From assembly GCA_013697825.1 (NCBI GenBank), contig JACCWD010000113.1, forward strand, positions 1-64,000: a stretch of DNA of 64,000 nt. Direction: 5' to 3'. Shown here in pieces: positions 38,645 through 48,590 of the stretch. This DNA comes from Rubrobacter sp. (GTDB lineage Bacteria > Actinomycetota > Rubrobacteria > Rubrobacterales > Rubrobacteraceae). The notes beneath the pieces are model-generated. The model did no database searches. It saw nothing but the letters and a program-made list of their open reading frames with translations, and was not told where the DNA came from. Within the stretch, counting starts at the first letter, position 1. The number at the start of each line of letters is the position of its first letter. The position numbers were made by a program, and so were the translations under genes.

Positions 38645-41548
38645 TCAAGACGGGGCCGTGATCCCCCGCAAACCCTCCCGAAGCGTCTGAAGCTCCTCCC
38701 GGAACCTTTCCTTCGCGTCGAAGTCGGCGGCCTCCTTCATCTTTCGCTGGCGGCTGAGAATTCCGAGGCGAAGCCACGCCTCCCGCACCGAGGATTCCGT
38801 CGGATAAAGCCTCTCGCCCGCCGCCGCGAGCGAGCCGATGTGATCCATGAAAGGCCGCACCTCTTCGTCCGCGAGGAGCGAATCGAGGTCGTCTCCGGCG
38901 TGCCTCGCAAGGAGCGCGAAAAGGCGCGAATGCCCCTCCTTCCCGAAGTCATCGGGCATGAGGACGAAAGGCTCCGCGTGGCCGGGAACTTCGATGCCGC
39001 CTTCGATGAGGTCGGAGGTGAGATCCGGGCGGGCGAGTATGAGTGCGAGAACGTCATACCCGGCTTGATCGAGCGGCGTCCGCGCCTTCGACTCCCGCCG
39101 AGACTCCGACACGGAGGTCCGGCTCCTCACAGCCCCGAGCGCGTCCGGCGAAACCCCGAGAGCCTCGGTCGCCAAACGCCGCGCCTCCCGCTGGAAAACC
39201 GGGTCCTCGATCTGCCCAAGGAGATCCCGTATTTCCTGCAAAACCCGCGACCGCTCCGCCGCGTCCGCCCCCCGCACACCCTCGGCCTTCACCCGAAAAA
39301 TGTACGAGAGTGCCGGCTCCGCGCCACCGAGCATCTCCCGAAACTCCTCGGGCGAATGCTCCGAAAGCCAGTCCGCCGGATCGTCCGAAAGCCGCAAAAC
39401 CTGAAGGTCGAGCTTGAGTTCCGCCGCCGTCGCCGTCGCCCGCTCGACCGCCTTCTCCCCCGCGGCGTCCGGGTCGAAGAGGACATAAATCTTGTCCGCA
39501 TACCCACTCAAAGTCCGCAGATGAGCGGGCGACGTGGCCGTCCCGAGTGTCGCCACCGCATTCTTTATCCCACTCTGCCAGAGCATGAGTACGTCCGTAT
39601 ACCCCTCCACCACGAGCGCGGCCCGCTCCTTCCGAATACCCTCCATAACTTGCGGGAATCCGTAAAGAAGACTCCGCTTGTCGAACACCTCCGTCTCGGG
39701 GGAATTCAAATACTTCGGCTGATCGTCGCCCATCGCACGCCCCCCGAAACCCACGATCCTCCCCCGACGATCGGAGATCGGGAACGTGATCCGCCCCGCA
39801 AACCTCTCCCCCCCACCCCCCGACACAAGCCCCGCCGCCTCCAAAACCGACCGATCAAACCCGAGCCTCTCCGCCGCCTTCATGAAACCCCCGAAACCTC
39901 GCGGCATCGCATACCCCAGCCTAAATTCTTCTATAGTGGAATTATCGAATCCCCGCCCTTCGAGGTACTTCCGGGCGGCATCGGCTTGTTGAGATTGTGA
40001 TTTCAAGAACGTTTTATGGTAGTAAACGGCGGCGGCGGCGAGGGCTTTGTGGATGTTTCGGCGGCGTTCGCCGCGCTTCTTCGCGGCATCGGCGTCGGCG
40101 GAGGTTCCCTCGTATTCGAGTTCCATGTTCGAGCGTTCGGCGAGGTATAAGACGGAGTCGGTGAAGGAGAACGATTTGAGGTCGCCGACGAGTTTTATGG
40201 CGTCGCCGCCTTTTTGGCAATTATGGGTGATTCCCATCTTTGTCAGAAATGTGTGCGAACCGGTGGTGGCGATGTCAACGACCGTCGTGGGTTCTTCGTA
40301 GTCGATCTCGACCTCCCGAACCATAGACCAGAAATACATCGTGCCGGATATCGACGCGAAGAATCCTTTGAGCGATTCTTTGCAAAGCAAATGCACCGTA
40401 TAAAATCGTCGGTGTTTCGTGCCGTCTTTGCCGACGTATTCTGGCCAGGCGTTTATGGAGCAAACTTTCCGGGTTTGGACGCAAAGGGCGAATATCCCGT
40501 AAGCCAATCCCTCCGAAACCGAAGCGGCGCTCGTGACTTTTTGATACGTGCAGCCGTCTCCGACCATGTAGCCGTCGATCGTCGCTTCTTGGCATGGAGC
40601 CGTCCAATGCAACGCCTCGGTCGGAATCCGTTTGTTTTCGCACCCGCGTCCGAGCCAGCGTTCGAAGAGCGCGGCGAGATCCGTACTCGAACACATCACC
40701 TCGCAAATATTCTTCTCCGGCCGGACAATCGTAGTCGCGGGCCGCTCGAACTCCTCTTCGAGAATCCGCACGACCTTCGGAGCCAAAGTCTCGGTTTCGT
40801 GGACGCCGAAACTCCACTTCACGCCCCCCCTGTAAAGCGAGCCTTCCGCCAGCCAAACCCCGAACAGCCAAGCCGTGTCCTCGTTCACGTGCAACTCGGT
40901 GATCCGCTCATTCCTCGGACCCATCGTATACGCTTTGATAACGCCCTCGCCGGACAACGGCGAGTCGGCGCGCTCATGGTCGGGGATCACGGGATACAGC
41001 CAGAAATCCCCCGGTCGGATATTCGAGGCGCGATCCACGGTAATCTCGCCGTCGCCATTCAGAGCACGCAGCTTTCTCGAAAACCTGAGCGCATCCTCGC
41101 CTTTATGTCGAAAGTGGACGCGCGGATTCACCCGCATCGCCTCGCTCTTCTTGACGAAGACGCACCAGTGATCCGGAGTCAGACTAATGCCCTCCTTCGC
41201 CGCCCCCGTCTTTATCCTCACGGTCGATCCGGTTTTGACCAACTTCTCCGTTATGGACTCGCGCCGCCCGTCAAGCCCGATGACCTCATCGCCGACCTCC
41301 GCCTCCGCAATCCGGATAAAACCCCTCGAAGTCCATATGCGCTCGTTCTCCTCAAGGCACCCGAAGCAATAATAAAACCCCTTCTCCGCGTCCACGCTGA
41401 AAGACCCCGTCTTCTCCGAGTGGTCGGGGTAAGGGCAAAGCCCGACGAAGCGCGCCCCTTGCCGCCGGAGCGCGGTGAACTCCGAGGCGACCTCGACGAT
41501 GTCCGCCGACTCCCTCACGGCCTCGATGCTATTTTGAGAGATTCTCAA
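38645..41548 (-). CDS. dnaG: DNA primase DnaG, intein-containing precursor
   Basis: Zn-finger GLCPYPDHSEKTGSFSVDAEKGFYYCFG|C...GGDAIKLV split by intein; TOPRIM VVEGYTDVLMLWQSGIKNAVATLGTA, YVLFDPDAAGEKA; TTG start at 41548 with AAGGGGGAG SD. Confidence 0.95.
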   Translation of the reverse strand: MRISQNSIEAVRESADIVEVASEFTALRRQGARFVGLCPYPDHSEKTGSFSVDAEKGFYYCFGCLEENERIWTSRGFIRIAEAEVGDEVIGLDGRRESITEKLVKTGSTVRIKTGAAKEGISLTPDHWCVFVKKSEAMRVNPRVHFRHKGEDALRFSRKLRALNGDGEITVDRASNIRPGDFWLYPVIPDHERADSPLSGEGVIKAYTMGPRNERITELHVNEDTAWLFGVWLAEGSLYRGGVKWSFGVHETETLAPKVVRILEEEFERPATTIVRPEKNICEVMCSSTDLAALFERWLGRGCENKRIPTEALHWTAPCQEATIDGYMVGDGCTYQKVTSAASVSEGLAYGIFALCVQTRKVCSINAWPEYVGKDGTKHRRFYTVHLLCKESLKGFFASISGTMYFWSMVREVEIDYEEPTTVVDIATTGSHTFLTKMGITHNCQKGGDAIKLVGDLKSFSFTDSVLYLAERSNMELEYEGTSADADAAKKRGERRRNIHKALAAAAVYYHKTFLKSQSQQADAARKYLEGRGFDNSTIEEFRLGYAMPRGFGGFMKAAERLGFDRSVLEAAGLVSGGGGERFAGRITFPISDRRGRIVGFGGRAMGDDQPKYLNSPETEVFDKRSLLYGFPQVMEGIRKERAALVVEGYTDVLMLWQSGIKNAVATLGTATSPAHLRTLSGYADKIYVLFDPDAAGEKAVERATATAAELKLDLQVLRLSDDPADWLSEHSPEEFREMLGGAEPALSYIFRVKAEGVRGADAAERSRVLQEIRDLLGQIEDPVFQREARRLATEALGVSPDALGAVRSRTSVSESRRESKARTPLDQAGYDVLALILARPDLTSDLIEGGIEVPGHAEPFVLMPDDFGKEGHSRLFALLARHAGDDLDSLLADEEVRPFMDHIGSLAAAGERLYPTESSVREAWLRLGILSRQRKMKEAADFDAKERFREELQTLREGLRGITAPS
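40220..41359 (-). other. Intein (380 aa) with LAGLIDADG homing-endonuclease domain inside DnaG zinc finger
   Basis: Starts CLEENERIWTSRGFIRIAEAEVGDEVIGLDG (Hint block A), block B GISLTPDHWCVF, DOD motifs LFGVWLAEGS and IDGYMVGDGCT, block F TTVVDIATTGSHTFLT, ends GITHN|C. Confidence 0.95.
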
Positions 41549-42007
41549 CTCGTTCTCCCCCTTCTCGTGATGCCCGTCCGACAATATTACCCGAAGAGGC
41601 TTTCGATTCAGCGACGTTTCATACGAAAACCGGGTGAGGCCGGAGCCGGGCTTCGGGTTTCGTCTCGACGCCCTCGCGAGGCGCGTCGCGGAGAACGCTT
41701 CGCTCCCCGCGTGAGGTCGTGAGTCGAAAGGAGCGGGGTCGGGAGTGCGACCTCGAAACTTCATTCATTCCCCATACGCCAAAATCCCTCGAAGGCCGGG
41801 AGCCGGATGGTCGTATCTCCCCGCGCTCCGCATCGTGTGTCGTATTATCCGCCCTCGCGAAGCGGAGCGAGTACCCGGATCCCACACAAACGAAGCCGCG
41901 TCCGGACGCGATGCCCCTCGACCGAGAACGGTCGGACGAAGTATGCGGCAAACGGCCTCGCGCCGGATATGTCGTCTCGACGGACGGCTTCGGCCGCACG
42001 GCTCCCG

Positions 42008-42964
42008 CTACGCGAATATGTCGCCCCTCGGGAGGAAGATGCGCTTGTACGTCGCGATGGCGTACCGGTCGGTCATCCCCGCGACGAAATCCACCGTCTC
42101 GGAGACATCGTCCGGGTCGCTCTTCGCCCGCTCTTCGGGGTGGGCGAGGAAATATTCGAAGAGAGCCTTCACGACGGCCCCGGCTTTCTGTTTCTGGCTC
42201 GAGGCCGGGTTCCGGTACACGTTCTCGAAAAGCCACGAGCGGAGGGACATGAACGGCGCGTAAATTTCGCCGGAGAGGGAAATCTCCCCGCGCTTCTCCG
42301 AGGTCGAGATCATGCCCCGCACGAGCGTGTCTATCCGGTCGCTCATCCTCTCCCCGAGAACCTCGATCGGCTCCTTCGGAAGGTCGCCTATCGAGATGAT
42401 CCCCGCCCGGAGCGCGTCGTCCACGTCGTGGTTCACGTACGCGATCCGGTCGGCGGTTTGCACGATGGCCCCCTCATGCGTGGACGGCGATCCTTTCCCG
42501 GTGTGATGGAGGATGCCATCGCGCACCTCCATCGTGAGATTGAGTCCCGCCCCCTCACGTTCGAGGAGATCCACGACCCGGAGCGAATGCTCGTTGTGCC
42601 GGAAAGACCGTCCATGCGGCGCGAGGGCGCGGTGAAGCTCCTCCTCCCCCGTATGCCCGAACGGCGTATGTCCGAGATCGTGTCCGAAGGCGATCGCCTC
42701 GGCGAGATCCTCATTCAGCCCGAGGGCGCGGGCGATAGTGCGCGAAATTTGCATCACTTCGAGCGTGTGCGTGAGGCGGGTTCGGAAATGATCGCCGTCC
42801 GGGGAGATGAAAACCTGCGTTTTGTGCATGAGCCGCCGGAACGCCTTCGAGTGGATGATGCGATCCCGGTCGCGCTGGAAATCGCTCCTCACCCCGTCCG
42901 GCGGCTCGGGCCGAACCCGACCCGAACTCCCACCGCACGCCCACTTTCCTTCGGCGCGGCTCAC
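42008..42964 (-). CDS. dgt: Deoxyguanosinetriphosphate triphosphohydrolase-like protein
   Basis: RDRIIHSKAFRRLMHKTQVF, RLTHTLEVMQISRTIARALGLNEDLAEAIAFGHDLGHTPFGHTGEE. Confidence 0.93.
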   Translation of the reverse strand: MSRAEGKWACGGSSGRVRPEPPDGVRSDFQRDRDRIIHSKAFRRLMHKTQVFISPDGDHFRTRLTHTLEVMQISRTIARALGLNEDLAEAIAFGHDLGHTPFGHTGEEELHRALAPHGRSFRHNEHSLRVVDLLEREGAGLNLTMEVRDGILHHTGKGSPSTHEGAIVQTADRIAYVNHDVDDALRAGIISIGDLPKEPIEVLGERMSDRIDTLVRGMISTSEKRGEISLSGEIYAPFMSLRSWLFENVYRNPASSQKQKAGAVVKALFEYFLAHPEERAKSDPDDVSETVDFVAGMTDRYAIATYKRIFLPRGDIFA

Positions 42965-43163
42965 TCGAATCCTCCCTCGAAAGTCGAAATCCGAAAAAGA
43001 GAGGGTTGCGAATCCTTCATCCCCCGTGAACGAAGAAGATGAAGCCCGGCGAAAACCCGTCCCGCGCCGAGTCCGATGAAGGAAGAAGAGAAAGTCGAAA
43101 CCGCCCCGACTCCCGACTCCCGAAGCGAGCGGAGCGGAGCGCCTCCCGACTCCCGGTCTTTGC

Positions 43164-43910
43164 TCACGCGGGCCTCCGCCCTCCGCCCTCGGAGATGAGG
43201 GCGTTCGACGGGGCGTGGGCGATGACGTGCGAGCGAACGACGCGGCGGAGAGCCTCGCTCATCCGCTCCGTCTCCGGGAGTTCTTTGAGCGGAAGCCGGA
43301 CGATGGCCCGGAGCCGCTCGAGCGCGCCCGGCGGAAGCGGGAAGGAGTCGCGCGACCCGCCGCCGCACTCGGCGCAAAGTATGCCGCCGAGATCCGGGGC
43401 GAACCGGATCATCCCTTCCAAATCTTCCGGCTCCATCCCACATTCGACGCACGCATCGAGTTGCGGAGCATACCCGGCCAAAATCGCGAGCTTCATCCCG
43501 AACGCCGCCTCCATCACCTCGAAGCCGGAACCCCGGCCTTCGAGCGCGTCGAGCGCGTGATAAAGAAGATTGAAAACCCGGCGGTCGGCCTCGTCGCCCC
43601 CGGAGAGCGACTTCACATACCCGACCATCCGGGCCGCCGCGTCGAAGCGGACGAGATCCTCCCGAATCTTATGGAAGCTCCGAAGCGTCTCGGCTTGCGT
43701 GAGGGTGTCGAGCGAGCGCCCGCTATACGCCATGAACTCCACGCACGAGAGCGGTTCGAGCCTCGCCCCAAATTTGGATCTCGTCTTTCGGATGCCTTTC
43801 GCGATCGCCGAGATGAGTCCGGCGTCTTGCGTATAAAGGTCGAGGATGCGGTCGGCCTCGCCGAAGCGTATGGATCGGAGCACGATCCCTTTATTCCTGT
43901 AAACCGCCAT
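43164..43910 (-). CDS. recO: DNA repair protein RecO
   Basis: GIVLRSIRFGEADRILDLYTQDAGLISAIAKGIRKTRSKFGARLEPL. Confidence 0.93.
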   Translation of the reverse strand: MAVYRNKGIVLRSIRFGEADRILDLYTQDAGLISAIAKGIRKTRSKFGARLEPLSCVEFMAYSGRSLDTLTQAETLRSFHKIREDLVRFDAAARMVGYVKSLSGGDEADRRVFNLLYHALDALEGRGSGFEVMEAAFGMKLAILAGYAPQLDACVECGMEPEDLEGMIRFAPDLGGILCAECGGGSRDSFPLPPGALERLRAIVRLPLKELPETERMSEALRRVVRSHVIAHAPSNALISEGGGRRPA

Positions 43911-44598
43911 CTTCCGCTTCCTTCATCACCGCGACGCTCGCGCTCATCCCGAGCCGCGACGCCCCCGCATTGAGCATTTCGAGTGCATCGTCGAGCGTCC
44001 GTATCCCCCCCGAGGCTTTCACCGCGAGTCCTTCGGGAGCCTCCTCGCGGAGTATCGCAACATCCTCGGGGGTCGCACCGGAGGGCGCGAAGCCCGTCGA
44101 GGTCTTCACGAAGTCCGCGCCGCTCGCGGCCACGATTTGCGTCGCGAGGCGCTTCATTTTGTCGTCGAGGTATGCGGTCTCGATTATGACCTTCACAACG
44201 ATGTCGTTGAGGCCATTGTTCATCGCGACGACGCTCACTTCCTGGTTGAGGCTCGCAAGCTCCTCCGCGACGTAATTGAAATCCCCCGAAAGAAACCTCG
44301 AAATGTTCATAACCACGTCGATCTCCGACGCGCCGCCCACGATCGCGTCGCGCACGGCGGAGGTCTTTATAGCCATCGTGTCCGCGCCGAACGGGAACGA
44401 GATGACGGTCGCCACCTTCACGTCCACACCACTCAATTCCCTCGCCGCCCGCCTCACATACCCCGGCGGAATGCACACGGCGGCAAAGTGGTATTCGGCG
44501 GCTTCTTCGCAGATACGGACTATCTCCTTCTCCGTCGTGTCCGGCTTGAGAAGGGTGTGATCCACGGTCTTCGCAAACTCCCTAACCCTCATAGCCAT
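43891..44598 (-). CDS. deoC: Deoxyribose-phosphate aldolase
   Basis: TVDHTLLKPDTTEKEI, VATVISFPFGADTMAIK, DFVKTSTGFAPSGATPEDV, VKASGGIRTLDDAL. Confidence 0.94.
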   Translation of the reverse strand: MAMRVREFAKTVDHTLLKPDTTEKEIVRICEEAAEYHFAAVCIPPGYVRRAARELSGVDVKVATVISFPFGADTMAIKTSAVRDAIVGGASEIDVVMNISRFLSGDFNYVAEELASLNQEVSVVAMNNGLNDIVVKVIIETAYLDDKMKRLATQIVAASGADFVKTSTGFAPSGATPEDVAILREEAPEGLAVKASGGIRTLDDALEMLNAGASRLGMSASVAVMKEAEDGGLQE

Positions 44599-44658
44599 GA
44601 AATTCCCTCCTCACTCAAAGATGTCGAAAACCAACCCGCCCATTATAACCGCCGCCAA

Positions 44659-45570
44659 CTATAACCCGAGCCGATCCAAAAACTGCGGATCCCCCCTCCA
44701 CCCCGGACTCACCTTCACTTTGAGGTCGAGGTAAATCCGAACTCCAAGTAGACGCTCAACGTCGAGTCGAGCTTCACTCCCGATCCTCTTTATGGTCTTC
44801 CCGTCCTTGCCGAGCACGATCATGCGCTGACTTTTCCGCTCCACATGGAGGATCGCATACACCACCGTAACGTTCTCCTTCCGCTCGACATCCTCCACCT
44901 CGACCGCGACGGCGTGCGGAACCTCATCCCGAAGCGCATTCAAAGCCTTCTCGCGTATGTACTCCGCGAGGATGAACGTCTCCGGATAGTCGGTCGCCAC
45001 GCCCTCGGGGAAATATTGCGGGCCGGGCGGAAGGAGTTCGAGGACGGAATCCATGAGCGGGTCGGTATTCAGTCCGGTGGACGCGCTCATCAAAAACGTC
45101 TCGCGCCACTCGCCGAGTCCGGTGAGGGCGGCGACGATGGGGAGGGCTTCGTCGCGCTTTTCGAGGAGATCCACCTTATTCACGCACGCGATGGCGGGCA
45201 CGCCAGACTCGGAGACGATGCGGGCGACGTACCGGTCTCCGCTTCCGAGTCCTTTCGTCGCCTGCGAAGCGTCGAGGAGGAAGAGGATCGCATCGGACTC
45301 CGCGAGGCTCGCGAGAACTTGTTCCTGCATGCGAGAGCGAAGCGTGTCCTTCGGCTTTTGCGATCCGGGCGTATCTACGAACACCGCCTGACAACCGGGC
45401 GCGTTCCGAACCCCGCGGATCGGCCCCCGCGTGGTTTGCGGGCGAGGCGACGTGATCGAAACCTTCTCCCCGACGAGCCTATTCACGAGCGTGCTTTTCC
45501 CGACGTTCGGCCTTCCGACGACGGCGACGAACCCGCTCCGGAACCCGTTCTCGGGCGAAATCTCAGACAC
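44659..45570 (-). CDS. era: GTPase Era
   Basis: VAVVGRPNVGKSTLVNRLVGEKVSITSPRPQTTR, VFVDTPG; KH domain; GTG start 45570. Confidence 0.95.
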   Translation of the reverse strand: MSEISPENGFRSGFVAVVGRPNVGKSTLVNRLVGEKVSITSPRPQTTRGPIRGVRNAPGCQAVFVDTPGSQKPKDTLRSRMQEQVLASLAESDAILFLLDASQATKGLGSGDRYVARIVSESGVPAIACVNKVDLLEKRDEALPIVAALTGLGEWRETFLMSASTGLNTDPLMDSVLELLPPGPQYFPEGVATDYPETFILAEYIREKALNALRDEVPHAVAVEVEDVERKENVTVVYAILHVERKSQRMIVLGKDGKTIKRIGSEARLDVERLLGVRIYLDLKVKVSPGWRGDPQFLDRLGL

Positions 45571-46324
45571 GATGAGCCTCGAAGGTGAAAGTTTGATCCG
45601 CGCTCGACGGAGCCTTCCTGTGTTCATACTCGGCGGAGACGGTGATCTCCGAGAAACCTTCGCTCTCGAGGATGAGCTTGAATTCCTCGATGCCGTACCA
45701 CCGGAGCGGGAAACGGTGGAGTTCGGCCTCCGTGAGTTTTCCGTCGCGCCACTTCTCGTACTTAAGGAAAACGACGGCGTATTGGTCGAGGAAGTTCACT
45801 TCGAAGAGCTTCGATTCGAGCGTGATGAGATCCCCTTCGGATGTCGTGAACGTCCTCGTCGAGACATGGTCGAGGCAGAAATCGGTGCGGAGTTCGAGAT
45901 CGAGAATGAGCCGCCCGCCCGGAACGAGGTGTTCGCGGAAACGCCGGAGGGCTTCGAGGGAATCCCGGCGGTCTTCGAGGAGAAGGAAGGAACCGGCCGG
46001 GACGATGACGGCCTCATACCTCTCCGGGAGGGAAAAAGACTCCATTCCTCCTTCGCGGAGGGTCGGGTCGAGTCCCCTCTCCGAGCAATGTTTCCGACAC
46101 CGGGCGAGCATCTCCGGCGAGGAGTCGAGGCCGTCCACAACGAGTCCGGCTTCGAGGAGCGGAATGAGAATCCGCCCGTTCCCCACGGCGGGTTCGAGTA
46201 TCCGGCCCCGGCAATCGGCGAGACGATCCCGGTAAAATTCGACATCCCCGAAGGAGTGTCCGACCACCGGGATGCCGATGTCGTACACCTCCGCCGCGAG
46301 TTCGCTCCGGTACGCCGCCTTCAC
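45563..46324 (-). CDS. Class I SAM-dependent methyltransferase
   Basis: RILEPAVGNGRILIPLLEAGLVVDGLDSSPEMLARCRKH; GTG overlaps cdd stop. Confidence 0.85.
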   Translation of the reverse strand: MKAAYRSELAAEVYDIGIPVVGHSFGDVEFYRDRLADCRGRILEPAVGNGRILIPLLEAGLVVDGLDSSPEMLARCRKHCSERGLDPTLREGGMESFSLPERYEAVIVPAGSFLLLEDRRDSLEALRRFREHLVPGGRLILDLELRTDFCLDHVSTRTFTTSEGDLITLESKLFEVNFLDQYAVVFLKYEKWRDGKLTEAELHRFPLRWYGIEEFKLILESEGFSEITVSAEYEHRKAPSSADQTFTFEAHRV

Positions 46325-46716
46325 AGCGCCTCCGGACCGAAGGAGTTCGGGAGGATGTCCCGCTCGAAGGGGAGGCGTCGAAACCCGCCACTTCCGTCCT
46401 CGACGACGACCTCTTTGCAGCCGAACTCGCGGAGGACTTGTCGGCACGCCCCGCACGGGAAGCACGGCGCGGCTCCGGGGCTGTGGACGGCGACGAGTCG
46501 TATCGAGCGGTCGTCCAGGTCGGCGAGGGCCATCGCGGCGGCGGCGTTCCGCTCGGCGCATATGGCGAGTCCATACGAGGCGTTCTCGACATTGCATCCG
46601 GTGTGGACGGAGCCGCCCTCCGTCATGATCGCCGCGCCGACATGGAAGCCGCTGTACGGCGCGTATGCGTTCCGCGAAGCCTCGCGGGCCGCCTCCATTA
46701 TCTCTTCGAGTTCCAT
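46321..46716 (-). CDS. cdd: Cytidine deaminase
   Basis: AYAPYSGFHVGAAI, GCNVENASYGLAICAERNA, PCFPCGACRQVLREF. Confidence 0.95.
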   Translation of the reverse strand: MELEEIMEAAREASRNAYAPYSGFHVGAAIMTEGGSVHTGCNVENASYGLAICAERNAAAAMALADLDDRSIRLVAVHSPGAAPCFPCGACRQVLREFGCKEVVVEDGSGGFRRLPFERDILPNSFGPEAL

Positions 46717-47331
46717 GCCCCCTCTTTCATCGCGTCCGAAAATCATGTCCCGCCGCCGGGGAAGCCGCTCCGCAAAGTATACGCTCCGGCAAAGCGTCTC
46801 CATGAGACACGGCTCCACATTTCCGCCCCCGGCATCCGTATCCCTCCGCCGAACCGCGCCCGTTTCGGCGAATGTCGCCTCGGGAAAACCTCGGCCACGC
46901 GCCGCCCCATTCGCCGGGGAAGCCGCGTCTCGCCATGAATGCGCCCCGGCGGAACGCATCTTCGAGCCGGGAGCGGAGACATGTGCCGGGTTTCGGATTC
47001 GCCACCGTTCGCCGCTTCGGCTTCCCCGCTTCGAGGGTGGCTCGACGGGAGACGGCCCGCCGAGCATCACCGCGACGGACGGTATCGAATCCACAAACTC
47101 GGAGTCGGCATCGCCCCCGGTTCGGCGTGTCCGTCGGGACCTCCGCCTTCCACATCCGCCGCTTCCACGGCTCGGCGAGCGCACGGCGGGCCGTGACGAG
47201 GCGCGCCTCCTTCGCCGGGCGGCGGAGCCGTGCCCGGAGTCGGCGTCGCTCCCCTCCGCCGATACTTTCTGTCTCGGTTCGGCGACCGCCCGGCGAGACG
47301 CGACGGAGCTTCCCGGTCGCACACGTCGCTC

Positions 47332-47739
47332 TCACCACGATCCGAGGATGCTCGCCGCGAGTTCGATGGCCCTCGCGCCGAAGACGATCGCGCCGACGAT
47401 CGCCGCTCCGATGCTCGCGACGAGGACGGCTCCGGCGGCGGCGTCCTTCGCGATCTTCGCGAGCGGGTCGAACTCGGGAGAGACGAGATCCACGATGGCC
47501 TCGACCGCCGTGTTCACAAGCTCCATCGCCATGACGAGCGCGATGGCGAAGAAGAGGACGGCGAACTCCGCGACACCGACGCGGAAGACGAGTCCCGCGA
47601 CGACGACCGCGACGGCGGCGAGGGCGTGGAAGCGCATGTTCCGCTGTGTACGGACGGCCCGGACGATGCCCTCCCACGCATGGTCGAAGCCCCCGATGAA
47701 GGCGCGATCCTCCGTCTCCTTTTCCCCCTTCACGGACAC
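47332..47739 (-). CDS. dgkA: Diacylglycerol kinase / undecaprenol kinase (DgkA type)
   Basis: FDHAWEGIVRAVRTQRNMRFH, AIALVMAMELVNTAVEAIVDL, AKDAAAGAVLVASIGA; start approximate. Confidence 0.9.
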   Translation of the reverse strand: MSVKGEKETEDRAFIGGFDHAWEGIVRAVRTQRNMRFHALAAVAVVVAGLVFRVGVAEFAVLFFAIALVMAMELVNTAVEAIVDLVSPEFDPLAKIAKDAAAGAVLVASIGAAIVGAIVFGARAIELAASILGSW

Positions 47740-48175
47740 GCTCCGTGGAAGGAAACCCGGCTCCTCATCCGGCGAGAATTTTCGGGGACGCGCCGCTCCG
47801 ACGACTCTTTCCGGCAGCGAGTCTCCTCGGCGACGAGTCCGTTTCGCGGAAAGCCTTCTCCGACGGCGGAGATCCGGCGCGCGTCCCGGGTTTCCATCGC
47901 GGAGGATTTCGAGGGCATCGAAGGGGGACGCGCCGCCCTCCGAGAGCGAGGGGCGCCCCGCACACGCGAAGCCCCTCCCATCCGCGAGAAACCCGCGCCC
48001 ACGCGAAGGACATCCCCACTGTCGAATCCGATGCCGGGATACCCGAGTTCCCTCGCGCGGCGAGTATGCTCGGCGACCCGCATCGGACACTGCCGAATCG
48101 GATGTCGCCGAATCGAGTGTCGCCGAATCGAGCGTCGCGCATGAAACTCGCCGCCATCGCTCGCTCGGGGTTCCA

Positions 48176-48574
48176 TCACGCCTTTTCCATGACCTTCGTT
48201 TGGATTTCCGACATCTCGCTCGCGCCGAAGTCTTCGCCGTGATCCATGCCCGCGAGGTGGAGCGAGCCGTGGACGACGAGTTCTTCGAGATCCATATCGG
48301 CGGCCTCGGGGCATATGACGATCTCTCCGACCATCTCGCCCGACAACGGGCCGTCCATCTCGAAGGAGAGGACATCGGTGGGATAGTCTTTCCCCCGGAA
48401 ACGCTCGTTGAGGGAGCGCATGTCCTCCGGGCCGACGAGGGCGATGGAGACTTCGCCGAGTTCCTCCGGGTCGAAGCCGCGCTCGGCGAAGGCGAGGGCG
48501 GCGAGTCGGGTGGCCCGCTCCGGGTCGAGGGAGGCGAGGTTCCCTTCGTCGAGGAGCGCGACGGAGAAAGTCAT
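48176..48574 (-). CDS. ybeY: Endoribonuclease YbeY
   Basis: RFRGKDYPTDVLSFEM, HGSLHLAGMDHGED zinc motif. Confidence 0.93.
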   Translation of the reverse strand: MTFSVALLDEGNLASLDPERATRLAALAFAERGFDPEELGEVSIALVGPEDMRSLNERFRGKDYPTDVLSFEMDGPLSGEMVGEIVICPEAADMDLEELVVHGSLHLAGMDHGEDFGASEMSEIQTKVMEKA

Positions 48575-48590
48575 GAGGTTTCCAGTGGGA

